This document shows, in pieces, positions 1 through 10,785 of a stretch of DNA of 64,000 nucleotides. How positions within the stretch are numbered: position 1 is the stretch's first letter; every line of letters begins with the position of its first letter. The DNA is from Calamus simplicifolius (lineage: Eukaryota > Streptophyta > Magnoliopsida > Arecales > Arecaceae). The DNA lies in the NCBI GenBank assembly GCA_900491605.1, contig UESW01001521.1, forward strand, positions 247,321-311,320, written 5' to 3'. The position numbers and the translations under genes were made by a program. Under the pieces are notes generated by a model. It saw only the letters and a list, made by a program, of their open reading frames with translations, was not told where the DNA came from and did not search any database.

Positions 1-394
1 GGCCCACCTGATTCAGGGCGCTCCGAATCCCCCCGTCCAACTACTCCTACCCCTCACTCTCCTGAGGAGGATGCAGCCCCCGCTCATCCAGCGATCTCTT
101 CTTCCGGCTCGCATGGTATTGCGGCCCCTCCTTGCCGTCCTAGGGAAGCTGAGCCAGCTCCCCAAGGAGTCTGCGGCAAAGATCTCCCTAGATCTGGTGG
201 GCCTGATCCTCTCCCGGTGTTATCTGCCATGATTCAACACCGTCTCAGTATCCTCCTTGTCCTGCCCCTCTGCTTTCCCTGATGGGGAGATTGCTGCCAA
301 CTCCGGAAAAATGCGTCAGGAGCTGGATGCCGCCAAGCAGGCCCATCCGCTTTAGAATAAGGCAGAGCAGGGCATCCCCTTCTCTAAGAAGATC

Positions 395-1369
395 ATGGAG
401 GAAGTGATTCCCTCCCACGTCAAGCTGCCCGCCATCGAGCCTTATCATGGCTCCTCTGATCCCGATGACCACCTCAGCAGCTTCCGATCGATCATGATGT
501 TCCATGGGGCATCGGACGCGATCCTCTGTCGTGCCTTCCTTTCCACCCTCAGGGGATCCGCTCGAACCTGGTTCAATGCTTTGAAACCAGGTTCCGTTAG
601 TTCATTTGACGAGCTGAGCCGCCTTTTCATCAGCCAGTTTGTCAGTAGCCGTCGTCATCGGTGGAGATCCGACTCCCTCTTTGAGGTTAAGCAGAGAGAG
701 GGAGAGTCCTTGAAAAAATATCTCGGCCGTTCTAACATGGCCATTTTAGAAGTGGACCACCTTAATCATGAGGTGGCCATGTTCGCCCTAGCAGGCGGAG
801 TATTGAAGGAGAGTGACTTTTACCTGGCGCTGGAGGTCAGCTACCCTCAGAACCTCTCCGATATGATGGCTCTGGCAGACAAATATGCCAGAGTCAAAGA
901 ATCGCGAAGAGCTGCCCGAGCCGAGCTGACGAAGAAGAAGGAGACCAAGGGCTCGGATAAGCACCGACCCGCCCGCCAGCCAAGTCCGCCTCACCGCCAA
1001 AGGGTTCCTCCGCTGCCACCGAGGAACTGTACCCGGAGCCCGCCTAGGAGGTTCAACCGGTTCACTCCGCTTACTGCCCCAAGGGCGGAGATCATCATGG
1101 AAATCGAGCGCCAACTCCCTCGGCCTCCTCCTCTCCAAGGGAATGTGGCCCGGAGAGATCCCGCCAAGTATTTCCGCTACCATCGCGACTATGGCCACGA
1201 CACCGAAGAGTGCTGGCAACTGAAGAATGAGATCGAAAGGCTCATCCAGTGGGGTAGACTGGATCGGTTCAGGGGGCCCCCGAGCCAAGAAACGGGGGCG
1301 ATCGCCGGCCTAAACCCCAGCAGCAACCTCCTCCTTCAAATCCTCCGGTCGCTGGCCACATTAATGTGA
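395..1369 (+). CDS. Gag polyprotein of gypsy element 1 (N-terminal part cut or degenerate)
   Basis: The 324-residue frame holds a retrotransposon Gag domain (residues about 1-170: 'HGSSDPDDHLSSF' near the start, then 'GSARTWFNALKPGS'). A basic proline/arginine linker follows, then a nucleic-acid-binding motif near residues 258-275 (RYHRDYGHDTEEC). In the second element of this window the same motif reads YCRFHRDYGHDTEEC, so the first cysteine is replaced here by phenylalanine. Upstream sequence (1-394) looks like the proline-rich Gag N-terminus in broken frames, so the ATG at 395 is only where the open frame begins. Gag would form the particle that packages element RNA. The frame closes at 1367-1369, before the protease. 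Confidence 0.75.
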   Translation: MEEVIPSHVKLPAIEPYHGSSDPDDHLSSFRSIMMFHGASDAILCRAFLSTLRGSARTWFNALKPGSVSSFDELSRLFISQFVSSRRHRWRSDSLFEVKQREGESLKKYLGRSNMAILEVDHLNHEVAMFALAGGVLKESDFYLALEVSYPQNLSDMMALADKYARVKESRRAARAELTKKKETKGSDKHRPARQPSPPHRQRVPPLPPRNCTRSPPRRFNRFTPLTAPRAEIIMEIERQLPRPPPLQGNVARRDPAKYFRYHRDYGHDTEECWQLKNEIERLIQWGRLDRFRGPPSQETGAIAGLNPSSNLLLQILRSLATLM

Positions 1370-1804
1370 TTGAGGCGGTCGGTAGTCCTTCAAGCCGGAG
1401 GGACAATGAAGAAGGTTCGGCACCAAAGAAAGCGCGAACTGACGAGCTCTTTCTCCAACGATGACTTCCAGGGGATATAGTTCTTGCATGATGATGCGCT
1501 AGTTGTATCTCTTAATTTAAACAACTATGATGTAAGTCGAATTCTCATTGATAGTGGAAGCTCCGTCAACGTTTTGTACATTCGGTGTCAACTCCGGGAA
1601 GTTTCTCGGCTTCATGGTTTCTCAAAGGGGCATCGAAGCCAATCCGCAAAAGATTCGGGCCCTTCAGTAAATGGTGCCCCCATCATCTGTCAAAGAGGTC
1701 CAGCGCCTGTCGGGGAGGATTGCGGCCCTCAATCGCTTCGTGGCTCGGTCAGCCGAGAGGTGCCTTCCCTTCTTCAAAGCTCTTCGATCTGCTAAGAATT
1801 TTTA
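1370..1804 (+). pseudogene. Protease stub fused to the tail of reverse transcriptase (large internal deletion)
   Basis: At 1484-1585 the frame shows an aspartic protease core with the DSGSS active-site motif. At about 1585-1600 this runs directly into sequence matching the end of the reverse transcriptase connection region (GKFLGF-like, then an 'EANPQKIR'-like stretch and 'SGRIAALNRFVARSAERCLPFF', split over frames). The intact order seen at 16980-18480 in the other element puts roughly 1.2 kb between these points, including the YVDD catalytic box. That interval is missing here, so this copy cannot make active reverse transcriptase. A frameshift and a stop near 1790-1800 lead into the RNase H frame. 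Confidence 0.75.
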
Positions 1805-2638
1805 ATGGACTCCCGAGTGCCAAAAATCATTCGAGGACCTCAAGAGGTATCTCGGCTCGCCACCCCTCCTCAGCAGCCCAAACCGGGAGAAATGCTGTTT
1901 CTGTACCTGGCAGTCTCTGAAGGCGCGATTGGCTCAGTTCTGGTCAGAGAAGAGAAAAAGACCCAAAAGCCGATCTACTATGTCAGCAAACTGCTCCGGG
2001 ACGCCGAGACAAGGTACACCCGAATCAAGAAGCTGGTCTTGGCCTTGGTAATGTCGGTTAGGAGGTTACGATCATATTTCCAAGCGTATTCTGTGACGGT
2101 CCTTACCGACCAACCCATCAAGGTGGTGGTCCATCGCCCGGAGACATCAAGGAGAATGGCTAAGTGGGCCATTGAGTTGAGCGAGCATGATATCCGATAT
2201 CAACCTCGCCCGGCCATCAAAGTGCAAGTTCTAGCTGACTTCCTCCTTGAATGCACCATCCCGGAGGATGGCTCCACTTTGGACTCCTCCGAGCATCCAA
2301 GATCAGACGCCCTATGGCTGCTCCACATCGATGGATCCTCCAATGCCAATGGCTCCGGTGCTGGTTTAATCCTCACCAGCCCCAAGGGGATGACCTTCGA
2401 GTACGGCGTTCATTTCTCCTTCCCAGCCTCCAACAATGAAGCCGAATATGAGGCTCTGCTCACTGGACTCCGAATCGCCCGTGATCTGAAAGTGAAGAAG
2501 CTGAATGCCTTTACCGACTCTCAGTTGGTAGCTGGTCACGTGCGCGACGAGTTCGAGGCCCGGGAGCCAGACATGATTCGGTATCTCCAACAGGTTCGGG
2601 ATTTGCTTCCCCACTTCTCTAAACTTAAAGTTATCTAG
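1805..2638 (+). pseudogene. RNase H plus second RNase H-like domain of gypsy element 1 pol
   Basis: The frame carries the Ty3-type RNase H region (GEMLFLYLAVSEGAIGSVLV, then YYVSKLL and LTDQPIK). A second RNase H-like domain begins near 2325 ('IDGSSNANGSGAGLIL', 'NNEAEYEALL', 'AFTDSQLV'); such archaeal-type second RNase H domains are known in Tat elements. The TAG at 2636-2638 lies in the same frame as the integrase that follows ('IPRSKNARADLL' reads on after it), so it is a nonsense mutation inside pol rather than the natural end. The first 60 bases of this frame still encode the degraded end of the reverse transcriptase. Confidence 0.8.
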
Positions 2639-4020
2639 ATTCCGAGATCCAAGAATGCCCGTGCCGATCTATTGTCCTGGCTTGCGACTGCGGAATCGAT
2701 GAGTTCCGAACAGAAGTTTCCCCTAGAAATCCTGGAAAAGCCTAGCATCGCAGAGGCAGACCGAGTGATACAGATTGAGGTCGAACCAGGATGGTTCGAC
2801 CCCATATTGAAGTATCTTAAAGAAGGGTCGCTCCCAGCCGACCGCAAGGAAGCAAGGAAACTGAGATTGCAAGCTACCCACTATATGCTGATCGACGACC
2901 AACTGTATAAACGTCCTTTTTCTATGCTATTGCTCAAATGCCTCTGCCCGTCTGAAGCTGATTATGCTCTTCGGGAGGTACATGAAGGAATTTATGGCAA
3001 CCATTTGGGGAGTCGATCTCTATGCCACAAGGTGCTGTGCCAGGGATATTACTGGCCTACCATGCAAAAGGATGCCGATGATCTCGTCCAAGCCTGTGAC
3101 CCGTGTCAGAGGCATTCCAGCATCCAGAGGCTCCCCTTCGCTAGTTTGGTCCATATTTCCTCCGCTTGGCCCTTTGCTAAGTGGGATGGATATTCTTGGC
3201 CCTTTTCCCCTCGCACTGGGCAGAGAAAGTTTTTGTTCGTCGCCATTGATTATTTCACCAGGTGGGTCGAGGCCGAAGCAGTAGCCCAGATAACCGAAGC
3301 TCGAGCCAGGGACTTCGTGTGGAGATCCATCATTTGTCATTTCGGCCTCCCGCATACCATCATCACCGACAATGGCAAGCAGTTCGACAACCCAAAGTTC
3401 CAAGGTTTCTGTGAAGAGCACGAGATCTATCATCGCCCCACATCGGTAGGGCATCCGCAAGCCAACGGAGAGGCCGAGGTAACTAACCGAACCCTGCTTC
3501 AAGGGATCAAAGCTCGGCTCGCCAAAGCCCGAGACAGATGGGCGGACGAACTTCATTATGTTCTATGGGCCTACCGCACCACCCAGAGAATCCCCACCGG
3601 TGAGACCCCATTCCAGATGGCCTTTGGCGCGGAAGCCGTCATCCCCGTGGAAATAGGCCTCCCCTCTCCGCAGGTGGAAAGTTACTCAGAAGAAACTAAC
3701 GACGAGCAGCTCCGCACCAATCTTGACTTGGTGGAAGAGATCAAGGAGAAAGCTTGATTAGAGTGTCCGTGCACCAGCAAAGAGTGGCCCGTTATCATGC
3801 CTCCAGAGTCAAATGCAAATCCTTCTCGCCCAGTGATCTTGTCCTCCGGAAAGCATCCGTCTCTAAACCGCTAGAGTAAGGAAAGCTGTCTCCGAACTGG
3901 GAAGGCCCCTATCAAGTGGCGGAAGTCATCGGGCTTGGCACCTACAAGCTCTAGGACCTGAGCGAGAGATCCATTCCCTGAACGTGGAATTTGGACAATC
4001 TCTGCGTATACTATCAGTAG
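2639..4020 (+). pseudogene. Integrase of gypsy element 1
   Basis: Open from 2672 to 3757. It contains the HHCC zinc-binding N-terminus (HEGIYGNH ... CDPCQRH) and the catalytic core with the D-D-E residues (VAIDYFTRW, ITDNGKQF, NGEAEVTNR). The C-terminal part continues to about 4020 with stops at 3757 and further ones at 3877 and about 3952 ('IPWTWNLDNL'-like tail reads through). No chromodomain is visible, as expected for Tat elements. Integrase would insert the cDNA into host DNA; this copy is broken at its C-terminus. Confidence 0.8.
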
Positions 4021-4175
4021 GGTACGCTTTTTAGACTTGCCCCGTTTACAGCTTTGGCATCTTATTCCTATTATCCACGACATGGTCACTTTTTAGACTT
4101 CCCCTTTTTTCGAAAAATTCATGATGAGAAATAGATGCCGCTTACCCATTCTCGGCACAACCGAGCTATCTCGCC
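4021..4175. other. Untranslated spacer after pol, element 1
   Basis: No reading frame or family match seen. The sequence leads from the degraded integrase tail into the tandem repeats below. Confidence 0.5.
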
Positions 4176-4283
4176 GAGCTTTGAATAAAATCTCCGTACC
4201 TTGGCTGGGCCGAGCTTTGAATTAAATCTCCGTACCTCGGCTGGGCCGAGCTTTGAATTAAATCTCCGAACCTCGGCTAGGCC
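4176..4283 (+). repeat. 36-bp tandem repeat, three copies
   Basis: Three near-identical 36-bp units start with GAGCTTTGAAT and end with CTCGGCTGGGCC. They differ by a few substitutions (TTGG/CTCGG, GTACC/GAACC). They lie in the non-coding part of gypsy element 1, just before the longer 56-bp repeat. Confidence 0.85.
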
Positions 4284-4324
4284 TAGTTCTACTCAATAAA
4301 GACTCGGTATGGCCAAGCACTCCC

Positions 4325-4935
4325 AGTGTGGCTGGGACCAAATAGTCTCCAAAACATCGTTCGGATTCGGGCAGCTTATAAGCCCCAACCGGACCAAACA
4401 GTCTCCAAAACTTCGTTCGGATTCGGGCAGCTTACAAGCCCCAGCCGGACCAAACAGTCTCCAGAACTTCGTTCGGATTCGGGCAGCTTACAAGCCCCGG
4501 TCGGACCAAATAGTCTCCAGAACTTCGTTCAGATTCGGGCATCTTACAAGCCCCGGCCGGATCAAACAGTCTCTAGAACTTCATTCGGATTCGGGCAGGT
4601 TACAAGCCCTGGCCAGACCAAACAGTCTCCAAAACATCGTTCAGATTCGGGCAGCTTACAAGCCCCGGCCGGACCAAACAGTCTCCAAAACTTCGTTCGG
4701 ATACGGGCAGCTTACAAGCCCCGGTCGGACCAAAAGTCTCCAAAACTTCATTCCGATTCGGGCAGCTTACAAGCCCCGGCCGGACCAAACAGTCTCCAAA
4801 ACATCGTTCGGATTTGGGCAGCTTACAAGTCCCGGCCGGACCAAACAGTCTCCAAAACATCGTTTGGATTCGGGCAACTCACAAGCCCCGGCCGGACCAA
4901 AGAATGAAAAAATCCCATCCAAATTCGAGCAGCTA
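4325..4935 (+). repeat. 56-bp tandem repeat, about eleven copies
   Basis: The phrase TTCGGATTCGGGCAGCTTAC recurs every 56 bases (for example at about 4361, 4417, 4473 and 4529). Each unit also carries CCGGCCGGACCAAACAGTCTCC. Because 56 is not a multiple of three, long open frames appear by chance on both strands (239, 193, 86 and 69 residues); they encode only repeat-derived peptides. Tandem repeats between pol and the antisense ORF are typical of Tat elements. Confidence 0.9.
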
Positions 4936-5137
4936 ACAAACCCCAATCGACACCAAATATTAAAAGCCTCGGTCAAAACCGAAGTGCATTTTCGTTATTT
5001 ATTAAAAATCCCGACCAAAACGGAGTGATAAGAACGAATGTCTTGGAGATCACTGCAAATCCAGAAGCTGCGGAAATCCTCTCTTTCATTTATCATAAAG
5101 AAGACAACAAAGATGAAACGAAAAGATAAAAGGAGCC

Positions 5138-5790
5138 TCACAGGGGCTTATCATCTTTTCCGGGAGCCACCGAGCCCTCCTCACGCCGAGCCAACTCGAC
5201 GATCTGTTGGTGAAGGGACGCTATTTCCCCGTCCCGCTGACCTATAACACGGCGAAGGAGCTCAACCTCCCTAGTGGAAATGGCTAGATATTGTTCGGCC
5301 GCTCTTTGAAGCCTTTCGTGATCCACGAACGCTGACACCAAAACCACTCCATCAATAGTCACCATAACGCGACTCCCCTGGGGCCCCCCACGGCCATTGG
5401 CACCACCACTTGGTGCCTCAGTGGATCGCCTCTCACCGCCGGAAGCCATATCAACACCCAGAAGTTCTTGGGAGGCTAGCGGAAAAGATGACTAACAGAG
5501 GCATCCCCTCATCCATATTTAAACCGCTCCTGGCGAGTATCTCGATCGTTCGAACCATTAATTTCAACCCGTGGAAACTCACCACGCATCACCACCTCAG
5601 TAGGCACTTGTGGGAAACAAGGAGTCGCGCCCCTCACCGAGGAAGATCGATAAACATCAACGAGGTGCTCGGGAACTTCCCTCCTTCTCGGGACCAAACT
5701 CCCTCCGAAAGCGCGCCCGCTTCCTCGCCTTGAACAGGCCAAATTACCCGACCACGAACTTGACCAGGATATTGTGGTAATTTTGGCCAA
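5138..5790 (-). other. Unrecognised short minus-strand ORFs in element 1 (93 and 103 codons)
   Basis: Two frames (5790 to 5509 and 5449 to 5138) lie downstream of the antisense ORF on the same strand. The second begins MASGGERRS and ends in a heptad-like stretch (LLRRVIGQRDGEIASLHQQIVEL), so it could form a short coiled coil. I do not recognise either. They may be the decayed end of the antisense transcription unit or chance frames; only the coiled-coil stretch argues for real coding. Confidence 0.3.
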
Positions 5791-6089
5791 GTCAGGTCGA
5801 GCTATCTTACACTACTGCCAAACCATTTTATACCTCGGCTGGAGCGTGCCGATTTCTTTACTTCGGACAAACTAAGCTATTCTGATACCTTGGCCTCGAC
5901 CAAGATATTTGCTTAGGTCCGAGTCTAACCCGTCCAAGATAGCGAATGAATCATAATTTGTTTGCAGTCAGAAGAAAACTTGGGATAAAAGATCAGCCAA
6001 AAGAGGCGATTAGATGGAGACAAAAGGCCCGTTCGTTGAAAATTTCAACCAAGTAACAAATCTGAAAAGCAAAAGTACACAAGTTGTCC

Positions 6090-9000
6090 TCAAGGATCAG
6101 GAGCTGGATCAGTTCCAACGGAGTCCTCAACAACATTAGGAGAGGCTCGGCTCGTTTCTCCCACTTCGAAAATTGTCATTCCTTCGGCGGCGTGCCGAGA
6201 ATGCTCTCCAGGAGCCGCGGCCTCACTGGAATCTAGAATAGCGCCGAGATCGACGTCTGAAATATCGTCATATTTATCTTCTTCAGCCTCTGGGGTACAG
6301 GCCTCACAAGCCTCGACATCCAGGAAGGAGAGGTCCCATTATGGACGCTCCCGAGATATTTTAGTTCGGATCTCCTCCGCACCAAGCTGGAAGGCCTCAG
6401 TGCAGGTCACATCTTCTACGCCTCGAAGCAAGCCCATTTGCTCCTCTATCTCAGCGACCCACCTTTTGAGCTCCAAGCTCCTCCCTTTACTCGACGACAG
6501 TTCCTCTTGCAGGATCTTTAGTTAGTTTCGGCCCTCCAATTTCGCCCTCTCCATCTGCAAATGCAGGATTAGCCGATGCAACAGCGAGTTAATAGGAAAA
6601 GTTTAAAGGACAGTACCGTACCTCCTCCTCCTGCCTGGCTAACTTCTCGGTCAACTCCTTGACCTCGCCAAGGGCCCTCAGTTTATCAACTTTAACCTGC
6701 TCAATTCTGCCCTTGAGGCCGTCAATCCTCGATTGCCTATTATCAGCTTCTTCCCAGGCCTGGGAAAGCTCGCTATCGAGTTGGGTTAATCTCTCCTGGT
6801 GCCATTTAATCCTATTATCCTTGGCTGCGATGCATTGATTGAGATTCTAGACCTTCTCCTCTGACTCGCCGAGCTTCCTGTTCAAGCAATTCTTCTCCTC
6901 GGCAGCCTCTCGCCTCAGTCAGTCTCGACTTTCATCAAACTATTTCTTGGCGGATTCCATTTCTCCAGCATGCCGAGATTCGATCTGCGATAGATTTGAG
7001 CATGCCTCATCATACCCCGCCTGAAGCCCGCAGCTCATTAACTTCGAGCTTTAATCTGGATGCGTCGTTGAGGGCGGCCTGATGCAACCCCTCACCATCT
7101 CCAACTTCTTGTTGACAATGTCCATAATCTGCTCAAATTTGTTAGACGCCGCTGCTCACAATCGAAGCTTGGAACTGACTCTCTTGGCCTGAACACTGGC
7201 CCCTTTCGCTAGGCTCAGGCGCTAGCACAGTGCCCTAGTGATCAAAGCACTCTGCGGAACAAAAATCAAGTAAGGAAGCGCAATCAAGTTCGCCAGAAAA
7301 TACCCAGTACTCCAGAATAGCAACTCACCCGGGAGGTGTAAGACCTAGCTAACCCCATGAGGGTGGGATTGTCGATATCGGGGAGGAGATGAACATCCTT
7401 TGCCATGTTCCGCTGACCAAAAGCGGCGTCGATAAGATCCAGGTCCGCAAACTCATTCGTCGAGGGACCAACGCTCGGATACAATGCCGACTTCATCAAG
7501 GCAGAAAATGCCTCCTCGATAGCTGGGTCCGAACCACCAGGCAGCCCGTCCGAGGACCAGTCCGAGCAATTTCAGACTGAGAAGTATTCAATCTCCTGGC
7601 CTCCTCCAACAAAAGTCTGGCCTGCAATTCATCGGATACCTCGGTCAGCCCCGGCCTCAATGTTCTCAAAGCTTTAGTGGGGAGGACTTCAGCTGGAAGG
7701 TCATCCTCCTGTCCTTCCTCCTCACCCAAAGGTCCCTCTTCAATCACCAGTGCCTGCTCCTTCCCCGTAGATTCCACCAAAGCCTCAACTTCTTCACTAG
7801 CTCCTTTAACCTCCTCAAGAGGAGGCCCTCCGGCAGGAAACTCCTCCCGAACATCCACTGCCTTTGGCCCAACGTCATCACCCTTTAACCCATCCGAGGG
7901 AGGCCCTTCAACAACAGGCTCACCCTGAACTTCTGACGGAGCCTCCTCCGGGCTATCTACTATCTTCACCACCAGAGGACAGGGGATCTCGGCGACCCTC
8001 TCTGAGTCCTCCTCCGCTCTGTGCTCCCCTTCGTGACTACTGCCTCTTCCCCCAACGGAGAGAACCCTTCTTCCATCACCGACGCTCCCACGTTTCCTTT
8101 CTTCAGCGGTGAGGAGCGCAGGCTGGCTTTGGCTCGCCCGACCTCTGGCGAGCGCTCTTCGGAAAGATGGACTTTCTTCTCAGGCTTGCGCCTCTCTGCG
8201 CTGCTGGTCTCTCTTGGGCGCTTGCCCAACTCCTTCTTTATGCGGCCCGCCATCTCGGATTTCTTGGCTGCAGACATGGGGAGCAACCGGTCAAACCTGG
8301 ATATATTTGCTCCAAAAAAAGAAAAACGGAGAAAGGGGGAGGGCTTACCCTGCCTATCGATGGGGCTAAGCCCGGCATCGCAAAGGGCCTCCTCCGATAG
8401 TAAGACAATAGCTGAGAATGTTCGACCACTGGTGAGGACCCCTAGGTCCTCCTTCTCCCGTTCGGATAAGGCCGAATGCGCCTCCATATCCCTAACAGGG
8501 TTCTCCCATCCCGGCGGGAAGTCAGAACCGATGTTTCCTTCAGCGATAAAGAATTGGACCTTCCATCCCTTTATGGATGACAGCTTATCCACGATCGTCT
8601 TGAATGACTTCTGAGGTCCGATATAGGACCATTCCGAGTTCCTCTCGGGCATCAGACGGTAACAAGCGCGGAACAGGGACAGAGTTGCCGTTACCTGAAC
8701 TCGGCTACACATCGAGTTGAACCCGATGATACTCCGTCAACTGTTAGGAGCTACCATTGTTGGATATATGTTATAAAACTTCATGATCTCCTTCACCAGG
8801 GGATGGAGAGGAAACCGGAGGCCTGCCTTCAGGCTGTCTTCATAAAGAAAGACCCCACGCTCCAGCTCCTGCGAAACCCTGCGCTCGAGCCCCGGTAGTC
8901 GCAGAACGATATCCGAGGGAATGCCATATTTCTGGCAGAGTCTCCCCAATTCCTCAGCGGTGATTTCTGAAACCATGTCACTGGGTCTCATCATTCTGCT

Positions 9001-9222
9001 GGCCGGAAGGAACACCAAGCAAGATTGCAAAGAAAACAGGGGGACAAATTTCTCCAAGAAGAAACGAAGGAATGCCACAAATGGGAATAGCGTTGCTTCG
9101 ACTTTGCTTCCCCTCAAAGGAAACCGCCTCAAAAGAAGATAAGGCCTCCCAACCGAGACATCCAGAACCGCCGTTGTAAGCCGTGAAAACCGGGATTTGC
9201 TACGTGGCACTTCCCCAGGCAA
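6090..9222 (-). pseudogene. Spliced antisense ORF of the Tat element (gypsy-associated 'transposase_28'-like protein)
   Basis: Minus strand, opposite to gag-pol. The first block (9222-8737) resembles the putative gypsy-type domain known from antisense ORFs of Grande-like elements: 'LCQKYGIPSDIVLRLPGLE', then 'FLYEDSLKAGLRFPLHPLV'. A TGA at about 8737 is in frame with the next block (8712 on), so it looks like a nonsense change within one protein. A basic, charged middle follows. From about 7250 to 6090 there is an alpha-helical, Glu/Lys/Leu-rich tail interrupted by several stops. Three short introns with GT-AG ends fit on this strand: 8268-8348, 7252-7328 and 6555-6621. Removing the first and third keeps the frame. 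Function in such elements is unknown. Confidence 0.65.
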
Positions 9223-9355
9223 CGGGTCCGTCCCGTAAAGGCAAGTCGGTTGTGCAGCATTAATTAGGGCATCATCACGCAGGCTGTCAAATCCAAACCC
9301 ACTCAGATCGTGTCACCCGAAGTTATACTCCCTACGCCCGAACCTACGCTTTGAA

Positions 9356-9374
9356 CTAGAGGGTGGGGGGCATA
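9356..9374 (+). other. Polypurine tract of gypsy element 1
   Basis: AGAGGGTGGGGGG lies directly before the TGTTG start of the LTR at 9375. It is in the right place and strand to prime plus-strand DNA synthesis of an element whose gag-pol reads rightward. Confidence 0.7.
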
Positions 9375-9494
9375 TGTTGAGGGGTAAAATCACCGTTGCA
9401 TAAATAATCGTGCAGGGGGTTAGGGTTAACCCTGACTCTCACATGCTGAACAACACCCGCTAGAGATAAGTTGGCCTTATTACCTCTCAGCCCC

Positions 9495-9650
9495 TCGTCA
9501 GCCGAGCTATCCTTGTGACTCGTCAGCCGAGCTATATCATCTCTCGGCCCCAGCCGAGCTATATCATTCCTCGGTCCCAGCCGAGTTATATCATTTCTCG
9601 GCCTCAGCTGAGCTATACCATCTCTCAGCCCCGGCCGAGCTATCCGACTG
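9495..9650 (+). repeat. Short tandem repeat within the LTR (about 26-30 bp units)
   Basis: About five to six units of CAGCCGAGCTATATCATxxCTCGGCCC. Each unit pairs CTCGG with CCGAG, so each can fold into a small hairpin. They lie upstream of the LTR TATA box, where regulatory repeats are often found. Confidence 0.75.
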
Positions 9651-9963
9651 TGTCTCGCCGGCCGAGTCATTATTATGCCCTGGCTAGATCCGGACACTCG
9701 AAAACCTCTGCGGAATTTGGTGCGGAAGAACTCGAATTCATAAGACTCCAAACAGAAATCATACATGAGAGTGGCCTAGGATCCACGAGAGTGGCCTAGA
9801 GCCCTAGAGCCTACATACTCACCAAATCTCGAGACGTCGACTAGCTCTCCCAGCCGTCGATCCTCTAACCAACAAGATGCTAATCTTACTGACATCGTAA
9901 GAAATTGGATTCAGATCCTAACGACTTCTAGACCCACGATGCCCCCAGGGAATCAGGTGATCC

Positions 9964-9973
9964 TCTATAAATA
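9964..9973 (+). promoter_or_regulatory. TATA box of the LTR promoter
   Basis: CTATAAATAG about 315 bp before the LTR end; a CT-rich leader follows about 30-60 bp downstream. This is the likely start site for element RNA. Confidence 0.5.
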
Positions 9974-10606
9974 GAGTCGTCTCTCGGCTCCTCAGGTATG
10001 TGCACTTGCTCACTGGCACCTTCTCCTTCTGCCTTTGCTTCCCCCATCTTCTGCCATTAGCGCTCTACTCAGAGCTCTCGAAAGGCCACCTTTGAAGAGA
10101 CTCTTCAGCGAGAGCCTTCTCCTCTTGTTTGTTGATTGCCGATCCCCGTTGACTTGAGCGTCGGAGGGTCTTCCGCGGAGGGCCACCCCCAACGCCTCTC
10201 GCGTGAGGACTGTTTTGCAAGTCCGCCTAGGAGGGAGCTCGATCGCGCCCGAGTCGGAGGATAGATTTCAGCAGCAACAAGATCCAAGGCTAGCTCATCA
10301 AAATAGTTGACATGAATCATGAATCATTTGCTATGCAAAAAAAAAGTTCTCATCAACTTTTTTAAAAAAAATGAATTTGACACTATATGACAAGAAAAGA
10401 AAAAACATGTACCTTAATATGCACTTTCATTGCAGCACATATGTACCATTAACCCGAAGACAGACACATAGCAAGTACCCAATTGATTGATTTCTCTCTA
10501 GCTACAACAACTCCCGCAATAAAGGCTAACCAGAAAACTCAATCTTGAAATGAGATGATGCATGCATTCCTAATTAGGGGCAAACTGCAGTCAACAGTAA
10601 GGGCAC

Positions 10607-10785
10607 CAACCAGGTCTAATCAACATATATAGGGAGGCGAACCGAGTGCGTAAATTAAACAGATGAATGAAATTCCTAGCAGCTCCTTTACCAAAATTTA
10701 TAAATTATATAAAAAAATCAAAGAATAATGAATAAGTTGGATCGATTGGAAATAGCAAAAGAATTTATTGTTGTTATTATTATTT
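10607..10785 (+). repeat. Dispersed repeat, inverted partner at 35821-36000
   Basis: About 175 bases match the reverse complement of 35821-36000 at high similarity by eye. Shared phrases include ATATATAGGGAGGC, ACCGAGTGCGT, AGCAGCTCCTTTACCAAAAT and GAATAATGAATAAGTTGGAT. Both copies end in a T/A-rich microsatellite (TTATTGTTGTTATT here, TTATTATTATTAT there). The parent family is not recognised. Confidence 0.85.

Larger units (their letters stand above)
1..10279 (+). mobile_element. Ty3/gypsy LTR retrotransposon, Tat-lineage type (element 1), 5' end outside window
   Basis: Seen, in order on the plus strand: gag, protease stub, RNase H, a second RNase H-like domain, integrase, short tandem repeats, an antisense ORF on the minus strand, a polypurine tract and an LTR ending in CAACA. 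An antisense ORF between pol and the 3' LTR, together with a duplicated RNase H and tandem repeats after pol, is the known layout of plant Tat elements (Grande and relatives). The 5' LTR and primer-binding site must lie left of position 1. The copy is dead: most of the reverse transcriptase is deleted and several stops interrupt the frames. Confidence 0.88.
9375..10279 (+). repeat. 3' LTR of gypsy element 1 (905 bp)
   Basis: Starts TGTTGAGG just after the polypurine tract and ends CAGCAACA, giving the inverted TGTTG...CAACA ends expected of an LTR. It contains a good TATA box (9964-9973) and a run of short repeats built on CAGCCGAGCTATATCAT. The 5' LTR is outside the window, so identity between LTRs (age) cannot be judged. 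The next five bases, AGATC (10280-10284), should be the target-site duplication. Confidence 0.75.

Noticed and set aside
4325..4935. CRISPR-like array of regularly spaced repeats
   Set aside because: The whole 56-bp unit is conserved, with no unique spacers and no cas genes; plant retrotransposon context.
4309..5028. 239-, 193-, 86- and 69-codon frames over the 56-bp repeat
   Set aside because: Open on both strands only because the repeat lacks stops; not proteins.
8021..8614. 197-codon plus-strand frame
   Set aside because: Lies opposite the antisense-ORF exons; low-complexity residues and no motif. The minus-strand frame has the domain and introns.
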